Position numbers and translations under genes: made by a program. This document shows, one piece after another, positions 1 to 10,276 of a stretch of DNA of 64,000 nucleotides (position 1 is its first letter; every line of letters starts with the position of its first letter). The stretch is from Vreelandella arcis (GTDB lineage: Bacteria; Pseudomonadota; Gammaproteobacteria; Pseudomonadales; Halomonadaceae). The notes beneath the pieces are model-generated. The model was not told where the DNA came from, made no database searches, and worked only from the letters and a program-made list of their open reading frames with translations. The stretch lies in the NCBI RefSeq assembly GCF_900103865.1, contig NZ_FNII01000001.1, forward strand, positions 310,001 to 374,000, given 5' to 3'.

Positions 1-232
1 GCTGCGTGGCGTAGGGTCGTCCATGCACCATCACCTCGCCTGACAACGACGGCACCAGCCCAAGCAGGCTTTTGATCAACGTGCTCTTGCCCGCCCCGTT
101 AGGGCCGACAATGCCCGCCATGACACCGGCGGGGATATCCAGATCGATATCCCATAGCACGGGCTGGTTATGGTAGCTCACCGTCAGGTTTTTAATGCTC
201 AGTGCGGTGTCTGTAGGGTTGAATATCGCCAT
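1..232 (-). CDS. Metal ABC transporter ATP-binding protein, N-terminal fragment
   Basis: The first 77 codons of an ABC ATPase are seen; the rest lies beyond the window start. The start is the ATG at 232. The Walker A motif GPNGAGKS follows a typical beta-strand entry (SIKNLTVSYHNQPVLWDIDL), and the chain then runs LIKSLLGLVPSLSGEV. It lies just downstream of the binding-protein gene on the same strand (23-bp gap), so it should energise the same cluster A-I importer for zinc or manganese. The signature and Walker B motifs are outside the window. The choice of metal cannot be made from this fragment. Confidence 0.85.
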   Translation of the reverse strand, partial: MAIFNPTDTALSIKNLTVSYHNQPVLWDIDLDIPAGVMAGIVGPNGAGKSTLIKSLLGLVPSLSGEVMVHGRPYATQ

Positions 233-255
233 GGATGCACTGCCTTATCGAATGC

Positions 256-1224
256 TTATTGAGCGAGTTGCCACTCGCTGGCCCAGTCATCCAGTGCCTT
301 TGGCAGCGGGGCCAGCGAACCGCCTAGCGCCTCGACAATGTGCTGGGTGTTACGGTAGATCATGCCCATATAGGTACCATCTACCGTGCCTTCATCGCCC
401 ATGGCGTCGGAATAAAGCTGGCCGCCGATGGTCACATCATGGCCTTGCTGCCTTGCGGCATCGATCACTGCCTGAATGGTGCGCGGGTTGATCGTGCTCT
501 CGATAAATACCGCGGGTACGTTATGTGCAACAACGCTATCCGCCATGCTGCGAATATCGGCGATCCCGGTTTCGGTTTCGGTACTGATGCCCTGAATCCC
601 TTCCACTTCAATGTTATAGGCGCGGCCATAGTAGCTGAAAGCGTCGTGGGCGGTGACGAGAATACGCTGCTCTTCGGGGATGCTGGCAATGCTCTCTTTA
701 ACCCACTCATGCAAGGCTAGCAACTGAGCCTGATAACGCTCGGTATTGATTTCAATCGTCGTGGCGCACTCAGGGCGTGCTTCGTTAAATGCATCGCTCA
801 GGGTGGGCAGTGTTTGGGCCCATAAAGAGACATCCATCCACAGGTGAGGGTCTACTCCGTAGACATCCTGAGCGGTGATCAACGACGCCGGATCAATGGA
901 AGCGGGCGCCACAGCAAGCGTGGGTGTTCGTGCCGAGAAATTCTCCAGCACACTCCCCAGTTGTCCTTCCAATGAGTAGCCTGAATAGAGAATGTGTTCG
1001 GCGCCCCGCAGCAAGGCCACGTCGCTAGCGCTTGCCTGATAGAGATGGGGGTCTACGCCGGGGCCCATCATGGCTTCCACATTAACGCATTCGCCGCCTA
1101 CTTCCTGCGCTACATCGGCAATCATCCCAATCGTTGCCACCACGTTTAAGGGCGTTTCATCGGCAGTTGCCAATGCACTAAAAGGCAGCGTTCCCAATAG
1201 AATCACGGCATATTTTGTTGCCAT
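256..1224 (-). CDS. Metal ABC transporter substrate-binding protein (Mn/Zn/Fe type)
   Basis: A 322-aa periplasmic binding protein of cluster A-I (ZnuA/MntC/TroA fold). It starts with a short signal peptide ending near ALATADE. Metal ligands seen in order are the His of DPHLYQASASD (about residue 60), the His of YGVDPHLWMD (about 126), the His of VTAHDAFSYYGRAY (about 193) and an acidic ligand in the C-terminal lobe near the GGQLYSDAMG segment. The GISTETETG stretch is typical of the family. There is no His-rich loop of the kind common in zinc-specific ZnuA, and the upstream palindrome resembles MntR sites, so manganese is a reasonable guess, but specificity is inferred. The ATPase gene follows on the same strand; the permease must lie outside the window. 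Confidence 0.9.
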   Translation of the reverse strand: MATKYAVILLGTLPFSALATADETPLNVVATIGMIADVAQEVGGECVNVEAMMGPGVDPHLYQASASDVALLRGAEHILYSGYSLEGQLGSVLENFSARTPTLAVAPASIDPASLITAQDVYGVDPHLWMDVSLWAQTLPTLSDAFNEARPECATTIEINTERYQAQLLALHEWVKESIASIPEEQRILVTAHDAFSYYGRAYNIEVEGIQGISTETETGIADIRSMADSVVAHNVPAVFIESTINPRTIQAVIDAARQQGHDVTIGGQLYSDAMGDEGTVDGTYMGMIYRNTQHIVEALGGSLAPLPKALDDWASEWQLAQ

Positions 1225-1302
1225 TATTTAGCTCCAGACTCGTCATGAGGTAGATGGGTTGGAATTGCTTTGTGTAAACTGATTGTCTTGCGGAAAGAAG
1301 TA

Positions 1303-1314
1303 TAGCCTTGGCTA
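1303..1314. promoter_or_regulatory. Perfect 12-bp palindrome, candidate metal-regulator operator
   Basis: TAGCCTTGGCTA is a perfect palindrome about 80 bp upstream of the metal-binding-protein start. It resembles the half-site pattern ATAGC/GCTAT of MntR-type boxes. No experimental or comparative support is available here. Confidence 0.35.
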
Positions 1315-1466
1315 AGTTTGTGGCGCTATTCATGAAATGTCAAGCGGATAAAAGACGCTGAGGTGGGCTGAAAAGGGTATCTGAGTATTGCGGGAATAAA
1401 CGTAAGACGGGCTACTAACGCGCCTTTGGAATCTGCTAAGAACGGTTTAAGTTATCCACACCCGGT

Positions 1467-1922
1467 TCAAAGTCTTGGATCGGGTTGAAATGGCAGTGCC
1501 TCGACTGTCGCGACGATTTGATCGAGTAAGGGGTGTGCCGGGTTGAGCATGTAGTTGAGCTCTCTCGGCACCACCACGCTCGGCACTGCCAGTGCCAGAC
1601 TTTGGCCTGAGGCCAGCCAGCCATCGCCCAGTTCAGCGGTCTCTGCGGGCGCTGGTGCTTCCTGCCAGTTTTCTTCTGCGCCAACGCTTAGAATGCTGTC
1701 GGCTGGCAGCGTTAGGCGCATCAGCGCATACGCATTGAGCAGCCGATAGCTTTCCAGATTAACCATAATTTCCAGTAGTGCCAGCGACTCGGAGCTTGCC
1801 ACATACACACAGGCATTCCCTGGGCTGTTCCAGCGCCCACCGTAAAGCCGTGCGCCCTCACCATCAAACGCAATGTCCTCAAATTTGCGTTTAACCAGCC
1901 GATAGGCGGTGACCTCGCTCAT
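1467..1922 (-). CDS. RES-domain toxin of a RES-Xre toxin-antitoxin pair
   Basis: A 151-aa protein that is almost entirely a RES domain. Members of this family degrade or phosphorolyse NAD+ and so arrest growth. The N-terminal YRLVKRKF and GGRWNSPGN give the conserved arginines, YVASSESLALLEIMVN gives the conserved Ser/Glu region, and the C-terminal part has VPSVVVPRELNYMLNP, the usual closing motif. The start overlaps the stop of the antitoxin gene by four bases, the usual order (antitoxin first) for res-xre operons. Regulation is expected by the antitoxin acting at the inverted repeat at 2380-2408. The length is normal for the family and no key segment seems missing. Confidence 0.9.
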   Translation of the reverse strand: MSEVTAYRLVKRKFEDIAFDGEGARLYGGRWNSPGNACVYVASSESLALLEIMVNLESYRLLNAYALMRLTLPADSILSVGAEENWQEAPAPAETAELGDGWLASGQSLALAVPSVVVPRELNYMLNPAHPLLDQIVATVEALPFQPDPRL

Positions 1923-2368
1923 GCCGAGACCCCGTGCTCCAGCCGTCCGATCAGGTTCAACACCGTTTGATACTCTGCCGAAGTGGCACTCATTTCGATA
2001 GGCCGACGACCACCTAACCCCATGTTAGGTTTGAGCAGCCAGGCGCGGGCGCCCTCGGTGTCGCCCTCGAACAGATCCAGTGCCGCCTTGAAAAGCTCGG
2101 CGAAGCGATACAGTCGATCGCTTTCCACCATCTTGAAGCGGCCTGATTTGGCGCGTCGGCTCAGCGTGGCAGAGGGAATATCCACGTAGCGCGCCAGTGC
2201 CTTCTGCTCGATACCGGACACCTTGGCAAGCCTTGGATAGACCTGGTACTCAACGCCTTGATGCAGCAGCTCATGCAGCTTGCGGCCTCGGGCAGGCAAG
2301 CCGATCTGCTGCCAGAACCCGGATGCCAGGGCTTTTGGGGGCTGATATTGAGTGAAGGGGATATCCAT
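1919..2368 (-). CDS. Xre/MbcA/ParS-type antitoxin (DUF2384) of the RES toxin
   Basis: A 149-aa protein with an N-terminal helical/HTH part (about residues 40-90: SGIEQKALARYVDIPSATL, then SRRAKSGRF) and a C-terminal toxin-binding part (about 95-145) with the typical FEGDTEGARAWLLKPNMGLGG and RRPIEMS segments. In this family the C-terminal part blocks the RES active site and the N-terminal part binds the operon promoter. It is the first gene of a two-gene operon and overlaps the toxin gene by ATGA. A Shine-Dalgarno-like GAGGGA precedes the ATG, and a perfect inverted repeat lies just upstream. Confidence 0.9.
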   Translation of the reverse strand: MDIPFTQYQPPKALASGFWQQIGLPARGRKLHELLHQGVEYQVYPRLAKVSGIEQKALARYVDIPSATLSRRAKSGRFKMVESDRLYRFAELFKAALDLFEGDTEGARAWLLKPNMGLGGRRPIEMSATSAEYQTVLNLIGRLEHGVSA

Positions 2369-2379
2369 GGCGATTCCCT

Positions 2380-2408
2380 CATTTGATAATTACGAGATGT
2401 ATCAAATG
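2380..2408. promoter_or_regulatory. Inverted repeat, probable operator of the RES-Xre operon
   Basis: CATTTGATA at 2380-2388 and its exact complement TATCAAATG at 2400-2408 are separated by 11 bp, so the centres lie two helical turns apart. The repeat sits 12 bp upstream of the antitoxin ATG, overlapping the probable promoter and 5' leader. Autoregulation by the antitoxin is the natural reading. Confidence 0.6.
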
Positions 2409-2720
2409 GTATGCAGGGCGCACTGTCACTCGTCAAGTACTTCGCTTAGTAGAGCCGCCCCACGGTGCGTCTGATCTGATTTCGCCGTTTTGATGAGCGC
2501 TTATTGATTTTTGCCAACTGCGGTGATGGTCAATATGGGCGCGCCATTTTGGTGCTTATAAGGCTCTAGTTGTCCTTTCTTGGTGCAATAAATCCTGGTT
2601 AACCACCTTAAACAAACGCTTGGATCCTCTTGTCATCGGCGTGCCGACGCTTTTCACCATTTTGGCGCATAAATTGCAGTGGTTAGTAAAAGGCTGACTG
2701 TAAGGACGCGATAGCACCCC
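2409..2720. other. Intergenic region between the toxin-antitoxin operon and ureD
   Basis: No convincing coding region on either strand. It must contain the divergent promoters for the toxin-antitoxin operon and the urease operon, but no strong sigma-70 pair or known riboswitch stands out. Confidence 0.4.
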
Positions 2721-3605
2721 ATGATTCTATGCGATATCGCCAACCCCCCGATTGCTTCTGGCCACCGCTTTGATCAGGAACGCCACTGGGCGGCGTCGCT
2801 GGCATTGCGGTTTGCGCCACGCAGCGGCGCGACGCGTTTGCTCCACGCCCGCCATCAGGGGCCGCTACGCGTGCAGCGGCCTTTTTACCCGGAGGGCCGC
2901 GACCAAGCATGCCACCTGTATTTATTACACCCGCCGGGCGGGCTGGTGAGTGGCGATGCGCTCACTATTAGCGCCCATGTAGGGCGCGGTGCTCATGCGC
3001 TGCTCACGACCCCTGCCGCCAATAAACTCTACAAAGCCGACAGCCAGGGTGTCGCCTGGACGCAGCAGACCCGGTTAAGTGTGGAAGATGGCGGTACCCT
3101 TGAGTGGCTGCCCCAGGAAACCATCGCCTTTGATGGCTCTAGGGGCCAGCAGCGCACCCAGATTGATCTTCACGGCAGCGCCCGCTGCTTGGGCTGGGAA
3201 GTGATGGCGCTAGGGCGCCCAGCCAGCGACTTGCCCTATGTTTCCGGGCGCATTGAACAACACTTTCGCCTCACCCTGGACGGCAAGCCGCTTTGGTTGG
3301 AGCGCCAGCCGTTGGATCCGACACATCCACGATTTACCGGGCGCTGGGGCCAAGGTGGCGCGACGGTTCATGCGACGCTCTGGGCAGTGGGGCTTGCCGA
3401 CGCGCCTGCGGCTATTGAGGCCCTGCGAGAAGTACTGCCGGATAACCCGCGTTGGGCGGTTACCGTGCGCCACGGCGTACTGCTGCTGCGCTATTTAGGC
3501 AACTCGCGTAACGAAGCCTGGGGGCTATGCGAACAGGCCTGGCAGTTACTGCGCCCTCGTTGGATCGAGCGCGAGGCCCACACACCGCGTATTTGGCTGA
3601 CCTGA
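2721..3605 (+). CDS. ureD: Urease accessory protein UreD
   Basis: A 294-aa UreD (UreH), the scaffold that binds apo-urease and recruits UreF and UreG for nickel delivery. Family hallmarks are GATRLLHARHQGPLRVQRPFYPEG near residues 36-60, followed by HPPGGLVSGD (about 70-79), TTPAANKLYK and LEWLPQETIAFDG. It is the first gene of the urease operon, 15 bp before ureA, which is the usual ureDABC order of many gammaproteobacteria. The nearest purine-rich stretch (TAAGGA) is 15 bp before the ATG, a little far, so translation initiation may be modest. Length is normal. Confidence 0.95.
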   Translation: MILCDIANPPIASGHRFDQERHWAASLALRFAPRSGATRLLHARHQGPLRVQRPFYPEGRDQACHLYLLHPPGGLVSGDALTISAHVGRGAHALLTTPAANKLYKADSQGVAWTQQTRLSVEDGGTLEWLPQETIAFDGSRGQQRTQIDLHGSARCLGWEVMALGRPASDLPYVSGRIEQHFRLTLDGKPLWLERQPLDPTHPRFTGRWGQGGATVHATLWAVGLADAPAAIEALREVLPDNPRWAVTVRHGVLLLRYLGNSRNEAWGLCEQAWQLLRPRWIEREAHTPRIWLT

Positions 3606-3620
3606 TTTCAAGGAGACACC

Positions 3621-3923
3621 ATGGAACTCACCCCAAGAGACAAAGACAAGCTGCTGCTGTTTTCTGCGGCGCAACTGGCCGAGCGGCGTAAAGCGCGTGG
3701 CCTGAAGCTCAACTACCCCGAAGCCGTGGCGCTGATCAGCTTTGAGATTATGGAAGGCGCCCGCGATGGCCGCAGCGTGGCCGATTTGATGAGCTTTGGT
3801 CGCGAGATTCTCAGCCGCGATGACGTGATGGAAGGTGTGGCCGAGATGGTCGACGAGGTGCAGGTGGAAGCCACCTTCCCCGACGGCACCAAACTCGTGA
3901 CCGTTCACACCCCCATTAACTAG
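3621..3923 (+). CDS. ureA: Urease gamma subunit
   Basis: A 100-aa protein, exactly the size expected for UreA, the small structural subunit of the (UreABC)3 enzyme that hydrolyses urea to ammonia and carbamate. It begins [23 protein letters not shown] and contains the conserved [11 protein letters not shown] and [13 protein letters not shown] segments, ending with [15 protein letters not shown] good AAGGAG ribosome site lies just before the ATG. It is cotranscribed with ureD and ureB. Confidence 0.97.
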   Translation: MELTPRDKDKLLLFSAAQLAERRKARGLKLNYPEAVALISFEIMEGARDGRSVADLMSFGREILSRDDVMEGVAEMVDEVQVEATFPDGTKLVTVHTPIN

Positions 3924-3946
3924 TTATCAGCAACCAGGAGACCGCC

Positions 3947-4263
3947 ATGATTCCCGGTGAGTATCAGTTACAAGAGGGTGATATTGAGCTTTGCGCGGGG
4001 CGCGAGCGAATTAGCGTCGACGTGGCCAATACTGGTGACCGACCCATTCAGATCGGCTCCCACTACCACTTTGCCGAAGCCAACCCGGCGCTGGTGTTTG
4101 ATCGCGACAAAACTCGTGGCTATCGCTTAGATGTAGCCGCAGGAACCGCGATCCGCTTTGAGCCCGGCCAAACCCGCGAAGTGACGCTGATTCCTTACGT
4201 CGGTAAGCGTGAAATTTACGGCTTCCGTGGCGATGTCATGGGTGCGCTAGAAGGAGACGCAAA

Positions 4264-4267
<4 letters not shown>
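3947..4267 (+). CDS. ureB: Urease beta subunit
   Basis: A 106-aa UreB structural subunit. It starts MIPGEYQL and carries the family pattern [24 protein letters not shown]-like [26 protein letters not shown] and [21 protein letters not shown] ribosome site precedes the start. Its stop overlaps the ureC start by ATGA, indicating translational coupling, which suits a fixed subunit stoichiometry. Confidence 0.97.
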
Positions 4268-5967
<1,700 letters not shown>

Positions 5968-5997
5968 TTGAGGCTATTCCACTTAGGTAGAGGTGAC

Positions 5998-6136
5998 GGG
6001 GGTAGGCCGTAGAGAGGGTCTTTTGCCATGGCCGGAAAATGTTCCATACATTTCCAGCATTTCCGCCATCCATGGCGGTCAGATGGCAAAAGTAGCGTAC
6101 AGGGAGGTATTCACAGCGCCCTCTCGTAGGCCTACC
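5998..6136. repeat. Palindromic intergenic repeat (MITE-like) inside the urease operon
   Basis: The outer arms GGGTAGGCC at the left (from about 5999) and GGCCTACCC at the right (6128-6136) are exact complements, and the next block GAGAGGG/CCCTCTC also pairs after a 3-base mismatch. Further in, TTTTGCCAT (6021-6029) pairs with ATGGCAAAA (6083-6091), and CCGCCAT/ATGGCGG forms a central hairpin. The whole can fold into one long cruciform of about 139 bp with no coding capacity. The size and shape recall ERIC-like elements. Confidence 0.7.
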
Positions 6137-6174
6137 CACGGCACAGCCGCATAGATAGCGAAAGGACGATAGCA

Positions 6175-6708
6175 ATGCTGAAACTAGTAGAACGGCTGGG
6201 GCCAGTGCAGGCGAGCGCCGCCAGCGATACCCTCACGCTACCCTTTGAGCTGCGCATTCGCGGGCGCTTGAAAACCCAAAGCGATAGCGGCCGCGAACTG
6301 GGGCTGTTTCTGGATCGGGGCCCGGTGCTGCGTAGCGGCGAAGGCCTGAAAGCCGAAAGCGGCGAGGTCGTTCGCGTCTGCGCCGCCGTCGAACCGGTGG
6401 TCACCGCGCGAGTAAGTGCTGGCTTACCGCTGGCGCGGCTCGCCTACCACCTGGGTAATCGCCACGTGCAGCTGGCGCTGGGTGAAGATGACAAGGGCGG
6501 CTGGGTGCGCTTCCCGCCGGACCACGTGTTGGAAGAGCTTGCCGCGCTGCTAGGCGCCGAACTGGAGCATCACGACGCCACCTTCGATCCGGAGCCAGGC
6601 GCTTATAACCAAGTGGGCGGCGGGCATTCTCATTCGCACGGCCATGCTCACAGCCACGACCACGCCCATTCGCACGACCATTCGCATGAGCACCACCATG
6701 CCCACTGA
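6175..6708 (+). CDS. ureE: Urease accessory nickel metallochaperone UreE
   Basis: A 177-aa UreE, which carries nickel to the UreG/UreDF complex. The N-terminal domain has the peptide-binding core (LPFELRIRGRLKTQSDSG, then RELGLFLDRGPVLRSGE) and the C-terminal domain has the metal site around YHLGNRHVQLAL (His at about 98). From about residue 145 the tail is strongly His-rich, with repeated HSH, HAH and HDH units ending in HHHAH, a nickel-storage tail. The low-complexity tail overlaps the start of ureF. An AAGGA ribosome site precedes the start. Confidence 0.96.
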   Translation: MLKLVERLGPVQASAASDTLTLPFELRIRGRLKTQSDSGRELGLFLDRGPVLRSGEGLKAESGEVVRVCAAVEPVVTARVSAGLPLARLAYHLGNRHVQLALGEDDKGGWVRFPPDHVLEELAALLGAELEHHDATFDPEPGAYNQVGGGHSHSHGHAHSHDHAHSHDHSHEHHHAH

Positions 6709-7441
6709 TTTAAATGCACTAGAAAGCCAGAGCGACGAGCTAGCGCTACTGGGGCTGATGCAGTTGGTGAGCCCAGCATTGCCCATCGGCGCTTTTGCCT
6801 TTTCTCAAGGGCTGGAAAGCGCCTTTGAGCTGGATTGGGTGCGCGATGAGGCCAGCCTCGCCGAGTGGCTAAGCGGCGTACTGGAAGATGGTCTGACGCG
6901 TTGCGAGCTACCGGTGCTGGCGCGCCTGCACGATGCGTTTGGCCAGGCCGACAGCGAAGCGGGTCGTGACTCAATCGCCACGTGGGATGAATGGTTAGCC
7001 GCCACTCGGGAAACCGCTGAGCTGGCCGCCGAAGATAGCCGCTTGGGTGCCTCGCTTAAGCGCCTGTTGGGCAGCCTGGACTTATTACCCAGCGAGGAGC
7101 TGCATCCAAGTGAGGACTCACTACCGCCCTTGTTGCCGGCTAATGCGGGCTATGTAACGCTGTTTGCCTACACGGCCCACGCCCGCGGCGTGTCTGTTCG
7201 CCAAACCCTGCTGGGCTTTGCCTGGGCATGGCTGGAGAACCAACTGGCGGTGGCCTGCAAAGCTTTACCGTTGGGCCACACCGCCGCCCAGCGCGTAATC
7301 GAGCAATTGCGCCCCGCGCTAGTCACCGCTGTTGATCAGGCACTAACGCTGGATGATGACGAGCTAGGCCCGGTACTGCCCGGTCTGGCCCTGGCCAGTG
7401 CGCTACACGAAACCCAGTATTCGCGCCTGTTTAGAAGTTAA
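6698..7441 (+). CDS. ureF: Urease accessory protein UreF
   Basis: A 247-aa all-helical UreF, which forms a complex with UreD and gates UreG GTPase activity during nickel insertion. Family motifs are LLGLMQLVSPALPIGAFAFSQGLE near residues 18-40 and the C-terminal LGHTAAQRVIEQL and PGLALASALHETQYSRLFRS. I chose the ATG at 6698 (MPTDLNALES) because an upstream in-frame ATG at 6644 would add residues encoded by the antisense-like frame of the ureE His tail. The gene overlaps ureE by 11 bp. Confidence 0.94.
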   Translation: MPTDLNALESQSDELALLGLMQLVSPALPIGAFAFSQGLESAFELDWVRDEASLAEWLSGVLEDGLTRCELPVLARLHDAFGQADSEAGRDSIATWDEWLAATRETAELAAEDSRLGASLKRLLGSLDLLPSEELHPSEDSLPPLLPANAGYVTLFAYTAHARGVSVRQTLLGFAWAWLENQLAVACKALPLGHTAAQRVIEQLRPALVTAVDQALTLDDDELGPVLPGLALASALHETQYSRLFRS

Positions 7442-7483
7442 CTAGCTTAGAAGTTAATCAGTTTATCGATTGAGGAGAAATTT

Positions 7484-8113
<630 letters not shown>

Positions 8114-8126
8114 CCCAAGGTGAGGC

Positions 8127-8240
8127 AATAAAAAAGTCGCCCCGACCAGGCGGTTGAAAGGTCGAGGCGACTGAACAAGGTGGTTGGCATCGAGCCTAAA
8201 ACGGGCCATCCCTGGCCACCACGAGTACACAATGGACTGC
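8127..8240 (-). ncRNA. Candidate small RNA on the minus strand ending in an intrinsic terminator
   Basis: Read on the minus strand, a GC-rich stem (AGTCGCC-C-CGACC pairing with GGTCG-A-GGCGACT, 8135-8172) is followed by a run of five T and then ATT, a good rho-independent terminator. Upstream of it lies a second small hairpin, GGCCA/TGGCC with loop GGGA. No protein-coding frame explains this conserved-looking structure. The 5' end and promoter are not defined. It may instead simply be a convergent terminator. Confidence 0.3.
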
Positions 8241-8328
8241 AGCGCTTTTCAGAACCTTAACGTATGTTATGAAGTTCTTGATATCACTCTAAATAATCAA
8301 AAAAACGCAAAAAATAGTGCTAGATAGT

Positions 8329-8355
8329 TAAAGTTTAAATACCGTTTGTCGATAA
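8329..8355 (+). promoter_or_regulatory. Sigma-28 (FliA) promoter of the chemoreceptor gene
   Basis: TAAAGTTT at 8329-8336, an 11-bp spacer and GTCGATAA at 8348-8355 match the flagellar sigma-28 consensus TAAAGTTT-N11-GCCGATAA at 15 of 16 positions. It lies 57 bp before the chosen ATG of the methyl-accepting chemotaxis gene. Confidence 0.85.
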
Positions 8356-8411
8356 CAGCGTAATGATAACTCTAATATTTTCACACACAATAACGCTGGA
8401 AATTGCTCACG

Positions 8412-10172
8412 ATGACTACCTCTGATTCTCCCGGTCGCTGGGCCTTGGGCTTGCAAACCAAGGTACTGATGCTGGTATTACTCCCCCTTTTATTGGTCAC
8501 GGTCTCCCTGGTGGGATTTAAGGCCTATAGCAACATCCAAGACTCTCGCGACACGCTAGCGGAACAGCGCGAGCAGTTAATTGAAGAGCGCCGGAAGGCG
8601 GTGCGTGACGTGGTGCAAATGGCAAGGACTGCCATCGAGCCGATTTACGAAGACGCCAGCGTCAACGATGAGGAGGCCAAGCAGCAGGTAGCCGAGCTGG
8701 TACGCTCCATGCGCTTTGAAGACAACAACTACATATTTATCTACGACTATGACGGTAACAATATCGTGACGGCACCCGCGCCGGAGCGTGAAGGTACCAA
8801 TATGATCGATGCGCAAACTCCCGATGGCACCTATCTGATTCGCGAGATTATTAAGGTCGCCCAGAGTGGCGGGGGCTTCTATAACTATGTATGGGAATAC
8901 CCAGGTACTGACGATTATGAACCCAAGCACTCTTATGTTGACCGCCTTGAAAAGTGGGACTGGTTAATTGGCGCCGGTGTGTACGTGACCGATGTCGACG
9001 AGTCGATGGCCGAGCTGGAAGCCGCCGCAGCTGCCGATTTGCGCCAAGGGATTTTGTTTGCCTCTCTGTTGGGGCTGGTATTGTTTATCGTGATTGCGTT
9101 GGTGGCATATGTCTTTGTGCGTCGCACCGTCGGGCCGATTAAGCGCACGGCGTCGGCTATGAACGATATCGCGCAAGGGCGCGGCGACTTAACCCGCCGT
9201 CTCTCGGTGGAAAGCAACGACGAGATTGGCGATCTGGCGGTGCAGTTCAACGCCTTTGTAGAGCGGATGCAGGACACTCTGCGTGACGTGCGCAACAGCA
9301 CTACCAGCGTTTACGATTCTGCTGGGGAAATCTCCCGCAGTAGCGAAGAATTGTCTACGCGAACCGAGCAGGCCGCCGCCAACCTTCAGGAAACCTCCGC
9401 CTCCATGGAGGAAATTACTTCGACGGTTAACCACAGTGCTGATAACGCCCAGCAGGCCAATCAGTTGGTGCAGTCCACCGCCGAAGTGGCTCACAAGGGT
9501 GAGGAGTCCATGGGGCAGGTCGAACGCACCATGCAGGATATCAATCAGTCGGCCAGTCGCATCAGCGACATCATCACCATGATTGATTCCATCGCCTTCC
9601 AAACCAATATTCTGGCGCTTAATGCCTCGGTGGAAGCCGCTCGGGCGGGCGAGCACGGCCGCGGGTTTGCCGTAGTGGCGGAGGAAGTGCGTACGCTGGC
9701 GAGCCGCTCCAGCGATGCGTCTAAGGAAATTCGCACCCTGATCGACGCCTCGGTGCAGCATACCAACTCCGGCGCGGAGCTGGTTCGCGATGCTGGCGCC
9801 ACAATGCGCGAGATTGTCGAGAGCGTTGCCAAGGTGACCGATGTGATTGGTGAGATTACCGCCGGCGCTAAAGAACAAAGCAGCGGCATTGGTCAGATCA
9901 ATACCGCCGTGGCCGAGATGGACACCATGACTCAGCAAAACGCCGCGATGGTGCAGGAGTCGACCACCGCTGCCGCCGACATGCGCCGCCATGCAGAGCA
10001 CCTTAGCGAGTTGATCAACTCCTTCGTGCTGGGTGACGGTGAGCCCTCGCGCCGCAATCAAGCGCTGCCCGCTGCGGCGTCAGCGCCTGCTAATCCGGCG
10101 CTAAAACGCCCTGAGCCCTCCTCCAAGCCGACGGCGGCCACATCGACCGGCGACGACTGGGAAGAATTTTAG
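8412..10172 (+). CDS. Methyl-accepting chemotaxis protein with periplasmic Cache domain
   Basis: An approximately 586-aa chemoreceptor. A first membrane helix (about 13-35, [18 protein letters not shown]) is followed by a single Cache-type sensor (about 40-200, with the [14 protein letters not shown] and [13 protein letters not shown] segments of sCache_2). A second membrane helix (about 207-230), a HAMP domain and the long MCP signalling coiled coil come next, with the hairpin tip [20 protein letters not shown]. The C-terminus is DDWEEF, matching the xWxxF tether for CheR. A TTG at 8403 is possible, but the ATG at 8412 is preferred. Sigma-28 control links it to the flagellar regulon. Confidence 0.95.
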   Translation: MTTSDSPGRWALGLQTKVLMLVLLPLLLVTVSLVGFKAYSNIQDSRDTLAEQREQLIEERRKAVRDVVQMARTAIEPIYEDASVNDEEAKQQVAELVRSMRFEDNNYIFIYDYDGNNIVTAPAPEREGTNMIDAQTPDGTYLIREIIKVAQSGGGFYNYVWEYPGTDDYEPKHSYVDRLEKWDWLIGAGVYVTDVDESMAELEAAAAADLRQGILFASLLGLVLFIVIALVAYVFVRRTVGPIKRTASAMNDIAQGRGDLTRRLSVESNDEIGDLAVQFNAFVERMQDTLRDVRNSTTSVYDSAGEISRSSEELSTRTEQAAANLQETSASMEEITSTVNHSADNAQQANQLVQSTAEVAHKGEESMGQVERTMQDINQSASRISDIITMIDSIAFQTNILALNASVEAARAGEHGRGFAVVAEEVRTLASRSSDASKEIRTLIDASVQHTNSGAELVRDAGATMREIVESVAKVTDVIGEITAGAKEQSSGIGQINTAVAEMDTMTQQNAAMVQESTTAAADMRRHAEHLSELINSFVLGDGEPSRRNQALPAAASAPANPALKRPEPSSKPTAATSTGDDWEEF

Positions 10173-10203
10173 ACCCACTGTGCAATTAAACCTGCAAAAA
10201 GAA

Positions 10204-10234
10204 GGGGCTTGCCAATCGGCAAGCCCCTTTTTTT
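10204..10234. terminator. Bidirectional rho-independent terminator
   Basis: GGGGCTTGCC (10204-10213) pairs perfectly with GGCAAGCCCC (10218-10227) around an AATC loop, followed by seven T. The left flank is A-rich (AAAAAGAA), so it can also end the convergent TRAP operon on the minus strand. Confidence 0.9.
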
Positions 10235-10276
10235 ATGTCAGCCTTTCCTACCTCAGTGTCATCAGCGTTACTCGAC

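Noticed and set aside
9189..10061. 290-codon minus-strand frame opposite the chemoreceptor
   Set aside because: Shadow of the MCP coding sequence; repeats of His and Gly arise from the complementary strand of the coiled-coil codons.
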